Below are positions 10,289 through 20,991 of a stretch of 64,000 bases of DNA, in pieces. Each line of letters begins with the position of its first letter. Positions within the stretch are counted from its first letter, which is position 1. The stretch covers positions 620,001 to 684,000 of the forward strand of contig CAVSRB010000003.1 of assembly GCA_963730305.1 (NCBI GenBank). The letters run 5' to 3'. The DNA is from CAMYMQ01 sp963730305. GTDB lineage: Bacteria; Pseudomonadota; Alphaproteobacteria; Bin65. A model generated the notes under the pieces. It was given only the letters and a program-made list of their open reading frames with translations. It did no database searches and was not told where the DNA came from. The translations under genes and the position numbers were made by a program.

Positions 10289-11449
10289 TCACGTCGCGGC
10301 CAGCCGTCGCCGATCGTCCGGCGGCTCCTTGCGGCGATGCCGGCGCGGCTTCTTCTCGCGCGACAACAGGTAGAGCAGCAGGGCGCCGTCGAAGAAGACG
10401 GCGACGGGCACGCCGTACAGGATTTCGGGCCAGTCCGACGCGAACTTCACGTAGGCGGACAGGAAGACGATGTAAAAGCTGTGGATCCCCAGGACCGCGA
10501 CCAACCCGAAGGGGATGACCCAATAGGCGTTGCGCACACGCGCGCCGACCCACCCGACGATCCCGATGATCAGGATGCCGTAGCCGAAGCACATGATCGG
10601 ATTGATGATCCGCTTGTTTCCTTCCATCATCCATTCGGCGCGTTGACGCGGCCTCAGCTTCAGGCTTGCCGGCGGGTTCAGCAGCACACCGATGTGGCGT
10701 TCGAAATAACCCCACGCCCGTCCGACCGGCAAATCGTATCGGAAGGTCTTGCCGATCGGATACCGCAGGACTTGGAAGCCGAACATGTCGACCTCCCAGG
10801 GCCGTTTGCCCGGCTTCTGGATGGTGCCGTCGTACAGGATCAGCGAGATGTCCTTCTTGCCGAAATCGAGGAGCCCGCGCTTGGCGACCAGGATCGTCGG
10901 CGCCTTTGGCTGCGAGCCGTCCTTCAGAACGATGCCCTTCATGGTGCCGCCCTCGCCGCGGCTCTTGAAATAGAGGGTGTAGCCGCCCGCGATCTGGTTG
11001 AATTTCCCGTATTCCAGCAACTCCGAGTTCAGGCGCCTCGACGCCACGAACGCCATGTCCTTGAACTTCAGGATCGTCACGGGAAGCAGGTAGAGCGACA
11101 GCAGGGCACAAAGAACGGCGCCGAACATCGCGGCGATCGCGCCGGGCAGCGCGATCCGCAACGGCGACGCCCCGGCGGCGAGCGCCATCGTCAATTCCTT
11201 GTCGCGCGCCATGAGCAGATAGACGAACCCGATCGAGAACGCCACGATCAGGGGCATCTGGAGATAGAAGATCATCGGGTAGAGCAGGAACCACATCTGC
11301 CAGAACTCGCCGACGGAGATCTGGCCGACGGCGAGCGACCGGATCAGCGGCTCGACGTGCGGAAGAATAAGGACGAAACCCATCGCAAAGATGGTGTAGA
11401 GCATCGCCAGGATACAGCGCTTCAGTACATATCTGGTCAGCGTCGACAT
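10289..11449 (-). CDS. LptF/LptG-family permease
   Basis: A 386-residue membrane protein of the YjgP/YjgQ (LptF/LptG) family: three N-terminal membrane helices (from MSTLTRYVLKRCILAMLY on), a periplasmic beta-jellyroll-like section (about residues 120-270, with TLYFKSRGEGGTMKGIVLKDG) and three C-terminal helices. LptF and LptG normally act as a pair with the ATPase LptB to lift lipopolysaccharide from the inner membrane. Only one such gene is here and no LptB-like ATPase adjoins it. Extra LptF-like permeases are known beside sphingolipid genes in Caulobacter, so this one may move the lipid made by neighbouring enzymes rather than LPS. That substrate is an inference. Confidence 0.8.
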   Translation of the reverse strand: MSTLTRYVLKRCILAMLYTIFAMGFVLILPHVEPLIRSLAVGQISVGEFWQMWFLLYPMIFYLQMPLIVAFSIGFVYLLMARDKELTMALAAGASPLRIALPGAIAAMFGAVLCALLSLYLLPVTILKFKDMAFVASRRLNSELLEYGKFNQIAGGYTLYFKSRGEGGTMKGIVLKDGSQPKAPTILVAKRGLLDFGKKDISLILYDGTIQKPGKRPWEVDMFGFQVLRYPIGKTFRYDLPVGRAWGYFERHIGVLLNPPASLKLRPRQRAEWMMEGNKRIINPIMCFGYGILIIGIVGWVGARVRNAYWVIPFGLVAVLGIHSFYIVFLSAYVKFASDWPEILYGVPVAVFFDGALLLYLLSREKKPRRHRRKEPPDDRRRLAAT

Positions 11450-11755
11450 CTAGGCGGAGCGCGTTGGTTCTGTGCAGTATTTCGAGAGCCCGGCTCGGAT
11501 AGTTCACCCTACCATGGAATGTGGGGCCCCACACGCCCCATTCGGGCCAGCGCCGGCAACCGTCGGGCCGGGGCCGCCGCCGCCGCCCGCTCGTTCGCGC
11601 GCGTGGCGTGTCGAGGCCGAGGACCTTTCCGGTAAAGACACCCTCCCGACATTCGATTACCCTCCCCCGCAAGAACCCGGGCAACGCGATGACGGACGGT
11701 CACGCCAAGACGGAATCAGCGCATGATCCGCAACGGCGGCGCCGTCCCCAAATAG
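11450..11755. other. Intergenic region between divergent genes
   Basis: About 306 bp between the start of the minus-strand permease and the plus-strand hydrolase-like gene. No gene is recognised. It probably contains both promoters. Confidence 0.5.
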
Positions 11756-12985
11756 ATGACAGACACCAAGACGCACCGACAGGTCGCGCCGGAAACGGCC
11801 GAAGACGGTTCAACTCAAGACAAGCGGTCGGTGTTCTACTTTCACGGATACGATCCGCGATCGAACCGGTATTACAGAGACCACTTCAAGACCAACATCG
11901 ACGCGTACCTGTCGCAGCATGACGGACGACAGACGGCCGCTCGGATCGAGCGTCACGGTCGGGACTACGTAATTGCGGTCGAGCCCGAGACCGCCGATCG
12001 GGCCGTGGTCGACACCAGGCTCGCCATTCCCGATTGGCACGCCTTCATCGTGTCGACCTTGCTGATGAACCGCTGGCCGCTCGTCCGGCACTACTATCGG
12101 CTGGCGGGCACGGCGATCGTCACCGGGGCGCTCCGGCGCATCTGGAACGTCTGGTGGAAGCACGGCGCGGTCCTCCTGTTCTTCTTGATCGTCCCGCTGC
12201 TCGGCATTCCGCTCGGCGTGGCCGCCGCGCTGCTGCTGCCCGTCGACGGCGCCTTGCCGCTGCGGGCGGTGGGAGCCGCCGGGGTGGCGATTCTCTGGTT
12301 CGGGGCCGCGTGGGTCTGGCTGCTCGACGACCAGTTCAGACGCTTCCTCCTGTGGTCGATATGCTTCGTCTGCGATCTCGGCGGGTTGTCGACGATCGCC
12401 TGGACCCGATGCTCGGGCAGTACGACGCCTCCATCGAACGCATCGCCGACCAGGTCATGGCCGAGATCACCGCCGGCGAGCGCCGCGACATCCTGGTCGT
12501 CGGGCACAGCATCGGCGTGGTCGTGGCAATCGCGACCGTCGCGCGGGTCTTGGAGCGAGCGCCGGAGGCGTTGGCGGGCCGCCGGCTGCGCCTGATCACG
12601 CTCGGCGGCTGCTGGCCCTTTCTGTCGGTCTTGAACGGGCCCCGCGCGGCCCGTCAGCGTGCCGACGTCCACCGCATCCTGAGCAACGAGCGCGTCGAAT
12701 GGTACGACGTCGTCGCCTGGGAAGACATCCTCGGCGCGCCCGGCACCGACAAGCTGCTGCCCCGGATCCTGCACGACCTGCCGCAACCCGAACGGTCCTT
12801 CTGCTTCGTCGATCCGGTCTATCCGACGGTCTTCGAGGACGCCTTCTATCAGCGGAACAAGAGCAAGTTCGCGCTTAATGCATTTCCAGTACATCAACCG
12901 CCCCCAACGCGAAGACGGCTTCAACCTCTATCGCCTGCTGCTGACGCGCTGGAACACCATGGATTACAAGGCCAACGTGCGCTAA
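11756..12985 (+). CDS. Membrane alpha/beta-hydrolase-like protein (two frameshifts)
   Basis: A roughly 410-residue protein read in three frames. It begins MTDTKTHRQVAPE, with RSVFYFHGYDPRS as the first strand and oxyanion region, then two membrane helices (about residues 135-190). Near 12350-12400 the frame shifts, and the next frame gives RRDILVVGHSIGVVVAIA, which holds the GxSxG nucleophile motif GHSIG. A second shift near 12880 restores the C-terminus HFQYINRPQREDGFN ending at the TAA at 12983. The two shifts compensate in total length, so assembly error is more likely than decay. It resembles conserved but uncharacterised hydrolase-like proteins of alphaproteobacteria. Its place between an Lpt-like permease and lipid-glycan enzymes suggests action on a lipid, which is unproven. 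Confidence 0.6.
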
Positions 12986-13033
12986 CCGCGGGTGTCGGCG
13001 ATGCACCCGCGCCGCCGCGGTCGCGCGCCCGGC

Positions 13034-14290
13034 CTATTTCGGCGTCCGCTCGAAGTGCCGGCCGCCGCCGACCAGCGCGACCGCCGCGCTGATCGTCTTC
13101 ACCAGGGCCAGGCGGATGCCGAGGTAGATGGCGCCGGCCAGGCTTCGAAAGACGTAGCCGACCCGGACGCGCCCCAGCGCCACCGGCGTGGCGAGCAGCG
13201 GGAACCAGAAGACGCGCAGCGATCCCGCGACGTAGACCAGGACGGCGAGCGCGATCTCGACCGGGCCGAACGTGCCGGCCGCCGCCCTGCCGATCACGAC
13301 GATCAGCGCCACCAGGACCAGGGGCGCGTAGACGGCTTCCGCCAGGTGGAGCGACAGGGAGCCGATCACGGCGAAGGACCATCGATGCGGCGGCGTCGCC
13401 AACAGGCGCCCGAGCACCGCCAGGGCCACCTGCATGCCGCCGGTCGACCACCGCGCCTGCTGGGTCCGCCACGCGCGCACCGTCGCCGGCAAATGGCCCT
13501 CGACGCAGCGGGAGACGAGATAGAGCGCCGACCAGCCCTGCGCCGCGGCGCGATAGCTCAAGTCCATGTCCTCCGCGACCGTGTGCGCCGCCCAACCGCC
13601 GGCCCGGTCGATCGCCTCGCGCCGCCAGACGCCGCCGGTGCCGCCGAACGGCACGAGGATGCCGCACAGCGCCCGCCCGCCCTGCTCGACGACGTTCTGG
13701 CCGTCCAGCAGGGCCGCCTGCGCCCGCGTCACCCCGCTTTCGAAGCGGTTGGCGAAGCCGATCCGGAACTGGACATAGGCGAGCCTGCTATCGGCGGTCA
13801 GGGCGCCGACGGCCCGGTCGAGCCAGTCGGCCGGCGGCGCGTAGTCGACGTCCAGGATCGCGACGTAGGGCTCGGTCGCATCGGCCAGGCCGTCGCGCAG
13901 GGCGCCGGCCTTGTAGCCGCGCCGGGCGTCGCGGTGGACCACCGTCACGTCGATGCCCGACCGCCGCACCGACTCGGCGGCGCGGTCGGCCAGCCGGGTG
14001 GTGTCGTCGGTGCTGTCGTCGAGAATCTGGACCCGCAGCCGGTCGGCGGGCCACGCCAGCCGCGCGACCGCGTGCACGGCCCGCTCGACGAAGCGCTCTT
14101 CGTTGAAGCAGGGGATCTGCACCAGGACCGGGGGGAATTCCGCCCTCCCCGCCCCCGAAACCGTCGGCAGGCCCGCCTCGGCCGAGACGCGGGCGCGGAT
14201 GCCGACGAGAAACGCGACCGCCAGGGTCAGGTAAGGCAGGCACAGGAGCGCCAGACCGGCGGTGATGACGGCGCACACGACGTCCATCAT
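13034..14290 (-). CDS. GT2 glycosyltransferase, processive type
   Basis: A 418-residue inner-membrane GT2 enzyme, related in layout to the one at 8960-10237: LVQIPCFNEE, ILDDSTDDT, ILDVDYAPP (DVD in place of DAD), VAEDMDLSY and QQARW, then four or five C-terminal membrane helices. I choose the ATG at 14290, which follows GAGGGAG; a GTG one codon earlier is also possible. The gene follows the serine-palmitoyltransferase-like gene by 72 bp on the same strand, so the two are probably co-transcribed. A role in glycosylating the lipid product is therefore likely. The sugar donor is unknown. Confidence 0.85.
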   Translation of the reverse strand: MMDVVCAVITAGLALLCLPYLTLAVAFLVGIRARVSAEAGLPTVSGAGRAEFPPVLVQIPCFNEERFVERAVHAVARLAWPADRLRVQILDDSTDDTTRLADRAAESVRRSGIDVTVVHRDARRGYKAGALRDGLADATEPYVAILDVDYAPPADWLDRAVGALTADSRLAYVQFRIGFANRFESGVTRAQAALLDGQNVVEQGGRALCGILVPFGGTGGVWRREAIDRAGGWAAHTVAEDMDLSYRAAAQGWSALYLVSRCVEGHLPATVRAWRTQQARWSTGGMQVALAVLGRLLATPPHRWSFAVIGSLSLHLAEAVYAPLVLVALIVVIGRAAAGTFGPVEIALAVLVYVAGSLRVFWFPLLATPVALGRVRVGYVFRSLAGAIYLGIRLALVKTISAAVALVGGGRHFERTPK

Positions 14291-14362
14291 CACGCTCCCT
14301 CGACAGTAACGGTCTTGGCGGCGCCGGTCGCGGCAATCAGGCTGGAGCGAACGCCGCGGCGG

Positions 14363-15673
<1,311 letters not shown>

Positions 15674-16069
15674 CCCCTCACTCCGGCTGCCGAAGGCGAT
15701 TGTTGCCTCCTCCCAAGCGAACGCCCGCTGCCATCACCCGCCAAGAATGTGCATCCGGACAGGCGTAATCCGCCATTTTGAACATGATGTCGGATGACCG
15801 GGATTGCCGCAAGTGCATTCATGGTCATTTGGCCCAATACTTCAGGTCGACCAAGCGACGTTTCTCACATTGTCGCATCGATCTAACCGCATCGATAATA
15901 ATTCTCAATAACCGAATTTCTTGGTAAATATTCGCCGAATAAAGTTGGGGGTCCGAGAAGTAAATTGGCGAAATCTGTCCTCGCTCCACGGGCATTTCAA
16001 GTGAACTCAAGTCGACGGCCAGCCGATAGCTGTCCGATACTGGATGCAGAACCCGGTCATCCCGCCCGG
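15674..16069. other. Intergenic region with AT-rich stretch
   Basis: About 396 bp with no convincing gene, lying between the SDR gene's 3' end and the start of the serine-palmitoyltransferase-like gene. The part from about 15830 to 15960 is clearly AT-richer than its surroundings and carries a 9-bp direct repeat, so it is a likely promoter region. Confidence 0.5.
15874..15896. promoter_or_regulatory. Direct repeat CGCATCGAT x2, possible operator
   Basis: CGCATCGAT occurs at 15874-15882 and again at 15888-15896, with five bases between, giving a 14-bp period. It sits in the AT-rich stretch about 200 bp upstream of the serine-palmitoyltransferase-like gene. Such a layout fits a regulator binding twice, but no regulator is identified. 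Confidence 0.25.
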
Positions 16070-16849
16070 TCACCCCGGCGGTACGCCCCGCATCCGCTTC
16101 ATAATCCAGTCCTTCAGTCTTACGGGCGCTCGGGACGTCAGCGTTGCCCCGATATAGAGCAGCCAAGGGAAGGCGATATAGGCGCGCCGCCGCGCGATCC
16201 CGCGCAGGATGATGCCGGCCGATCGCTCGACCGGGAGCCGGAGCGGCTTTGGCGACGCATAGCTCCGGTCCATCGGCGTGTCGACGTGCCCGGGGATGAT
16301 CACCGACACGGCGACGCCCCGCTCGGCCAGCCGGGGCCGAAGGGCGTCGCCGTAGGCCTTCACCGCCGCCTTGGTGGCCGAATAGGTCGGCGCGTGCGGC
16401 AGCGGGGTGATCGCGGCGGTCGAGCTCATCAAGGCGAGGGAACCGCGGCCCCGCGGGACCATCACCGAGAGCGCCACGTCGGCGGTGTGGTACAGGCCGA
16501 TCAGGTTGGCCGAAATCAGGTCTGTAGCCTTTGCGGCGGCGTCAAGGACACGGTCGGGCGGATTGACGTTCAAGAGCCCCGCATTGGCGATCACCAGGTC
16601 GACCGGCTCGACCGCCTCGACGCGCCGCACGAACGCCTCCATCGCCTCCCGCGACGCGACGTCGAACGTGTCCGACACCACCGTGGCGCCGCGCGCCTCG
16701 CAGGATCGGACCGCTTCCGCCAGGCGCGCCGCGTTCCGGCCGGTCAGCCCCAGCACGATGCCGGGGCGGGCGAGCGCCTCGGCCAGGGCGAGCCCGATAC
16801 CGCTGGTCGCGCCGGTGATGACGGCGCAACGGAAGGGATATCGCGTCAT
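16070..16849 (-). CDS. SDR-family oxidoreductase, possible 3-ketosphinganine reductase
   Basis: A 259-residue classical short-chain dehydrogenase: Rossmann motif TGATSGIG at the N-terminus, NAG in the middle (VIANAGLLN), catalytic Ser in LMSSTAAI and YSATK for Tyr and Lys, then a PGHVDTPM loop. I start at the ATG at 16849, which has GAGG eight bases upstream; the longer frame adds only Arg-rich sequence. The C-terminus (RRRAYIAFPWLLYIGATL, then RLKDWIMKRM) is hydrophobic, as in membrane-associated reductases acting on lipids. Its place between a serine-palmitoyltransferase-like gene and a ceramide-glucosyltransferase-like gene suggests it reduces a 3-keto lipid. The substrate is inferred from context only. 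Confidence 0.75.
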   Translation of the reverse strand: MTRYPFRCAVITGATSGIGLALAEALARPGIVLGLTGRNAARLAEAVRSCEARGATVVSDTFDVASREAMEAFVRRVEAVEPVDLVIANAGLLNVNPPDRVLDAAAKATDLISANLIGLYHTADVALSVMVPRGRGSLALMSSTAAITPLPHAPTYSATKAAVKAYGDALRPRLAERGVAVSVIIPGHVDTPMDRSYASPKPLRLPVERSAGIILRGIARRRAYIAFPWLLYIGATLTSRAPVRLKDWIMKRMRGVPPG

Positions 16850-17037
16850 GTGCCAAGCCTCATGGAAGACGATCGGCGGGCGCCGGCGCCGATCCGGGCG
16901 CGGCACCGGGCCGTTCGCGCGGCATGCGGGCGGCCGCGCGCCGGCGGCGTCCCGTTCCCGGCTGGCGCCCCGCCATGCCGGCCGGCATTATGCACGGCGT
17001 TCCGCGAATTGCGACAACGGGTCGCCGGCGACACGAC

Positions 17038-18171
17038 ATGGCAACGCTGTTTCTCGTCTTCTGGGTCACGATCCTGGTGGTCCACGCCCTGCTGTTCGTC
17101 GGCGCCCTGGCGCAGCCGCTGAGACGGCGGCGCGCCGGCGGTCCCGCCGACGACGGCGTGCTGCCCGCGGTCAGCATCGTGGTGCCGGTCCGCGGCGACC
17201 GCGCGGATCTGCGCGCCTGCCTGGCGAGCCTCGCCCGCATCGACTACCCGAACGCCGAACTGGTGCTGTGCGTCGGCGACGAGCAGGAGCCGGCGCTGCC
17301 GACGGTCCGCGCGGTGATCGAGGAGGCGACGGTGCCGGCGCGATGCGTGATCGGCCGGCCCGCGGGCTTCAAGAACGACAAGCTGACGCTGGTCGCCAAC
17401 GGATACGGGCACGGCAGCCATCCGGTCGTGCTGATGACCGACGACAACATGGTCTGGCGCGGCGGCCTGCTGCGCGACCTGGTCGGGCGCCTCGCCCGCG
17501 ACGTCGGCCTCGTTTCGGGCGTCACCACGGCAACCGTCGCGAACACCTTCTGGGGCCGGGTCGACCAGGCGATGATCAACGGCTATTTCAACAAGCTGAT
17601 GCTGGTCGGCGACCTGCTCGGCGTCAGCCACGCCACCGGCAAGATCCTGCTGTTCCGGCGTGCCGACCTGGACGCAGCCGGCGGCATCGCGGCGCTGAAC
17701 GAAGGCGTGTGCGAAGACGCGGTGCTGCGCGAGAAGCTGGAAGCGCGCGGCCTGCACACCGTGCTGTCGCCGCTCGCGGCCGACCATCCGATCGCCGACA
17801 GGACCTTCTCCGGCCTGTGGCACCGCCACCTGCGCTGGTTCCGCTGCCGCCGGGCCCACGGCGGCCTGATGTTCTGGCTGGAGCCGCTGATCAGCCTGGC
17901 GGCGCTGGTGACCTGGAGCGTGCTGTGGGGTGTGCTCGACGCGGCGGTCCCGGTCTGGCTGCCGCTCGCCGTCGGGATCGCCCTATGGCTGGTGCTGGAG
18001 ACCGGATATCTTGCCCTCAAGCGCCTGCCCCTGAGCCCCTGGCTCTTGCCCGCGGCGCTGGTTCGCGAGCTGCTCTTCCCGATCCTCTGGATCCAGTGCC
18101 TGACCCGCGAATTGATTGACTGGCGCGGCAATGCGTTCCAGATGGCGACCGGCGAAACGCGTGCGCCGTGA
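17038..18171 (+). CDS. GT21 glycosyltransferase, ceramide-glucosyltransferase-like
   Basis: A 377-residue membrane glycosyltransferase with the GT21 layout: an N-terminal membrane helix, then VSIVVPVRG, the D2 motif TDDNM (Asp135-136), the D3 motif CEDAVL (Asp227) and RHLRW (about residues 263-267), which fits the (Q/R)xxRW signature of ceramide glucosyltransferases. Two or three membrane helices close the protein. HpnI-type hopanoid glycosyltransferases belong to the same family and are the main alternative. The serine-palmitoyltransferase-like and SDR genes nearby favour a sphingolipid acceptor. Start: ATG at 17038. The gene is divergent from the SDR gene. Confidence 0.8.
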   Translation: MATLFLVFWVTILVVHALLFVGALAQPLRRRRAGGPADDGVLPAVSIVVPVRGDRADLRACLASLARIDYPNAELVLCVGDEQEPALPTVRAVIEEATVPARCVIGRPAGFKNDKLTLVANGYGHGSHPVVLMTDDNMVWRGGLLRDLVGRLARDVGLVSGVTTATVANTFWGRVDQAMINGYFNKLMLVGDLLGVSHATGKILLFRRADLDAAGGIAALNEGVCEDAVLREKLEARGLHTVLSPLAADHPIADRTFSGLWHRHLRWFRCRRAHGGLMFWLEPLISLAALVTWSVLWGVLDAAVPVWLPLAVGIALWLVLETGYLALKRLPLSPWLLPAALVRELLFPILWIQCLTRELIDWRGNAFQMATGETRAP

Positions 18172-18337
18172 CGCCGCAGACGATGACGCCCGGTCGACAG
18201 CGAACGAGAGGTTTGTGTATTAGGCCAGACGCCGGCGCTACCGCAGGGGCGGGCGCGTTCGGGAACCTCGACAATGGGGAGCGTCCCGGGTCCGGACCGG
18301 ACCCGGCGCGACGGAAACGGAATTGGTGGGAGAAACC

Positions 18338-19150
18338 TTGTCCGAGGTCAGCAGCAGCAATCGTGCGAACGGGGTCCTAGCGGCCGAGATCCACGATGCC
18401 ATTCGTCATTTCGATTTCGCGCTGCAGATCGCCTGGAGCAACGCCCGGGCGGAGTATCGCCGGTCCTTCCTGGGGCCGGGCTGGCTCGTGGTCGGGACGG
18501 CCATCGGCGTCGGCGGCATGGGCTTCGTCTGGGGCGCGCTGTTCAACGTCGACGCGGCCGAATTCGTGCCGGTCATCACCGTCGGTCTCGTCGTCTGGTA
18601 CCTGCTGTCGACGTCGGTGGTCGGCGCCTCGTCGGTATACTATCGAAACCGGGATCTGTTCCTGAACCGGCGCGTGTCGTCGTTGCTGATATCCGCGGTT
18701 CACCTGCTGGAGCAGCTCGTCGACTTCGCCCACAATTTCGTCGTCGTCATCATCGTTCTGCTGATCTTCCCGCAGAAGGTCTCGCTCGTGGCGTTCCTGG
18801 CGATCCCCGGATTCCTGGTGGTCATCATGAACCTGCTCTGGGTGATCCAGATCATCGGCTACGTCGGCGCCCGCTTTCGCGATTTCGAGCCGCTCATCTC
18901 GTCAATCATCCAGCCGCTGTTCCTGATCACGCCCGTGCTGTTCAGCCCCAGCCAGCTCGGCAGCGCCAAGATCATCGTCTACTTCAACCCGTTCGCCTAT
19001 TGCCTGTCGCTGATCCGGGACCCGTTGCTGGGTCAGGTCCCGGACTTGATCACGTGGATCGGATCGCTGGCGATGGTGCCGATCGGATGGGCCTTCGCGC
19101 TCTGGCTGACCAAGCGCAAACGCCCGAACCTCGCCTACTGGGTCAACTGA
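18338..19150 (+). CDS. ABC-2 polysaccharide export permease (Wzm-like)
   Basis: A 270-residue membrane protein of the ABC-2 family used for lipopolysaccharide O-antigen or capsule export. Six hydrophobic segments are visible. The N-terminal amphipathic part DFALQIAWSNARAEYRRSFLGPGWLV is typical of this family, as is the C-terminal FNPFAYCLSLIRDPLLG. The start is uncertain: a TTG at 18338 has GGGAGA four to five bases upstream; a TTG at 18323 or GTG at 18326 is possible. It is followed after one base by the ATPase gene, so the two are translationally coupled. Together they should carry a lipid-linked glycan across the inner membrane. Confidence 0.85.
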   Translation: MSEVSSSNRANGVLAAEIHDAIRHFDFALQIAWSNARAEYRRSFLGPGWLVVGTAIGVGGMGFVWGALFNVDAAEFVPVITVGLVVWYLLSTSVVGASSVYYRNRDLFLNRRVSSLLISAVHLLEQLVDFAHNFVVVIIVLLIFPQKVSLVAFLAIPGFLVVIMNLLWVIQIIGYVGARFRDFEPLISSIIQPLFLITPVLFSPSQLGSAKIIVYFNPFAYCLSLIRDPLLGQVPDLITWIGSLAMVPIGWAFALWLTKRKRPNLAYWVN

Positions 19151-19151
19151 C

Positions 19152-19874
19152 ATGGCGCACATCGAGGCCCGGCACGCGACCATCGACTACCCGATCTACG
19201 ACGGCGCGAGCATGCATCTGCGCAACAAGATCGTCGAGGTCAGCACGGGCGGGATCATCTCCCGGGGAACGCGCAACGTCGTCACCATCCGGGCGCTCGA
19301 CGACGTCTCCTTCACCATCGAGGACGGCGACTTCGTCGGTCTCGTCGGCCACAACGGCGCCGGGAAATCGACGCTGTTGCGAACCCTGGCGGGCATCTAC
19401 ACGCCGGTGAGCGGGTCGATCGAGGTGTCGGGGCGGATTTCGACGATCTTCCAGATGGGCGCGGGCATGAACCGCGATCTGACGGGCTACCAGAACATCG
19501 TGCGCATGGGCATGTACATGGGCGCCAGCTCGGCCCAGGCCAAAGCCTTCATCCCCGACGTCGAGGCCTTCTCGGAGCTCGGCGATTTCCTGTCCATGCC
19601 CGTCCACACCTATTCGGACGGCATGCTCACGCGGCTGACCTTCGCGGTCGCGACCGCGGTCCGGCCGGATATCCTGCTCATCGACGAGGCGCTCAGCGCC
19701 GGCGACGCGGAATTCCAGAAGAAGGCGCAGGCGCGGATATCCGACATCATCAGCTCGGCGAAGATCCTGGTGCTCGCGTCGCACGTGCCCAAGCTGATCG
19801 AGCTCTACTGCAACCGCGTGCTGCATTTCGAACACGGCAAGCTGATCAAGGACGAGCGCCTGAAAGGCGCATGA
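19152..19874 (+). CDS. ABC transporter ATPase for polysaccharide export (Wzt-like)
   Basis: A 240-residue ATPase, partner of the permease that ends one base upstream. Walker A is GHNGAGKST, the signature loop is YSDGMLTRL (the variant typical of Wzt/KpsT proteins instead of LSGGQ), and Walker B is ILLIDEALS, followed by a switch His in LASHVPKL. The protein stops soon after the nucleotide-binding domain, so it lacks the extra C-terminal carbohydrate-binding domain of O9a-type Wzt. That makes it more like the capsule or simple O-antigen type, where export does not need a specific chain-end mark. Confidence 0.9.
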   Translation: MAHIEARHATIDYPIYDGASMHLRNKIVEVSTGGIISRGTRNVVTIRALDDVSFTIEDGDFVGLVGHNGAGKSTLLRTLAGIYTPVSGSIEVSGRISTIFQMGAGMNRDLTGYQNIVRMGMYMGASSAQAKAFIPDVEAFSELGDFLSMPVHTYSDGMLTRLTFAVATAVRPDILLIDEALSAGDAEFQKKAQARISDIISSAKILVLASHVPKLIELYCNRVLHFEHGKLIKDERLKGA

Positions 19875-19890
19875 TCCCGGCCTTCCGCAT

Positions 19891-20991
19891 CTACCAATAG
19901 GTTGGCCGGCGGTGCAGCAGCCACGACAGCTCCCGGCGCAGGTTGCCGAATACCGAGCCGACGGCGCGCACGTAGCGGCGCGCCACCTGGCCGGCGACGA
20001 GGCCGGGGGCGACGCCGTTGCGGCGCAGGATCGCGCGCGCCTGGGCGATCGAACAGAAGCGCATGACGATGTTGGCGAACTGCCGCTCGCCCAGCGCGTC
20101 GCAGAAGGCGGCGCTCTCCTGCTCCAGACACTCGGCGATGCTCGCCTTGGGATCGGGTCCGGTCGCGGCCGAGCGGCGCGTCAGCGGGACGAAGCCGCCG
20201 AGCACGGCGTTGTTGGAGAAGTTGTTGCCGCCGTGCCGCCGATACATGCCGAGCGCCTTGCGGATGATCGCCGTGCCGCCGATGGCGTGGGCGAAGTTGG
20301 CCAGATACTCGTCGGCGCAGATCCGCATCTCGAAGGCCGGGATCATGATCAGGGCGAGCACGTCGCGCCGGAACATCATCGAGCTGGTCGTGCCCCAGAT
20401 CCAATAGCCGGCGTGGTTGGCGTCGGCCGCGATCTCCTCGACGACCACCGTCTCCTCGATGAAGTCGTCCTCGAGCATCGCCTCGCGGACGAACCGCCGC
20501 GGCAGCGCATGGAACGGCCGGAACTTGCTGCGCGGGTTGACGCCGACGAGGAAGCCGTCCTTGTCGATCAGCCACTGGTCGGAGGTCGACAGCGCAGCGT
20601 GGGCCTCCTCGCTCAGATGGCAGGCGACATGGGTCGCGACGAAATCCTCGTGCAGCAGGTCGTCGGCGTCGACGAAGACGACGAACTGGCCCGACGCCGC
20701 GGCGAGCCCCCGGCGCATCGCCAGATACTGGCCCTGGGCGGCCTCGTTGCGGACGACGACCAGCGCGCCCCGCGCCCAGCCCGCCTCGATCCCGGACAGC
20801 ACCGCTGCCGAGTTGTCGGTCGAGCCGTCGTCCACGACGATGGTCTCGATCCGCCCGTAGGTCTGCGCGGCAATCGACTCGAGACAGGGCGCCAGGTAGC
20901 GCCCGTAATTGTGGTTCGTGACGATCACGCTGACCCAGGGCAACCCGGTGTGGGGCGCGGCATCGGTGCGCGGTGATGGGTCCTGCAGCAT
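19891..20991 (-). CDS. GT2 glycosyltransferase
   Basis: A 366-residue GT-A fold glycosyltransferase with no membrane helix: WVSVIVTNHNYGRYL at the N-terminus, VVDDGSTDNSA, and the DXD motif VFVDADDLLHEDF. After the catalytic domain come GTTSSMMFRRD and a YRRHGGNNFSNN segment, both shared with the gene at 45469-46568, which marks the two as paralogues. It converges on the ABC exporter genes with 16 bp between stops and diverges from the large glycosyltransferase at 21314. It probably adds one sugar of the exported glycan. Donor and acceptor unknown. Confidence 0.85.
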   Translation of the reverse strand: MLQDPSPRTDAAPHTGLPWVSVIVTNHNYGRYLAPCLESIAAQTYGRIETIVVDDGSTDNSAAVLSGIEAGWARGALVVVRNEAAQGQYLAMRRGLAAASGQFVVFVDADDLLHEDFVATHVACHLSEEAHAALSTSDQWLIDKDGFLVGVNPRSKFRPFHALPRRFVREAMLEDDFIEETVVVEEIAADANHAGYWIWGTTSSMMFRRDVLALIMIPAFEMRICADEYLANFAHAIGGTAIIRKALGMYRRHGGNNFSNNAVLGGFVPLTRRSAATGPDPKASIAECLEQESAAFCDALGERQFANIVMRFCSIAQARAILRRNGVAPGLVAGQVARRYVRAVGSVFGNLRRELSWLLHRRPTYW

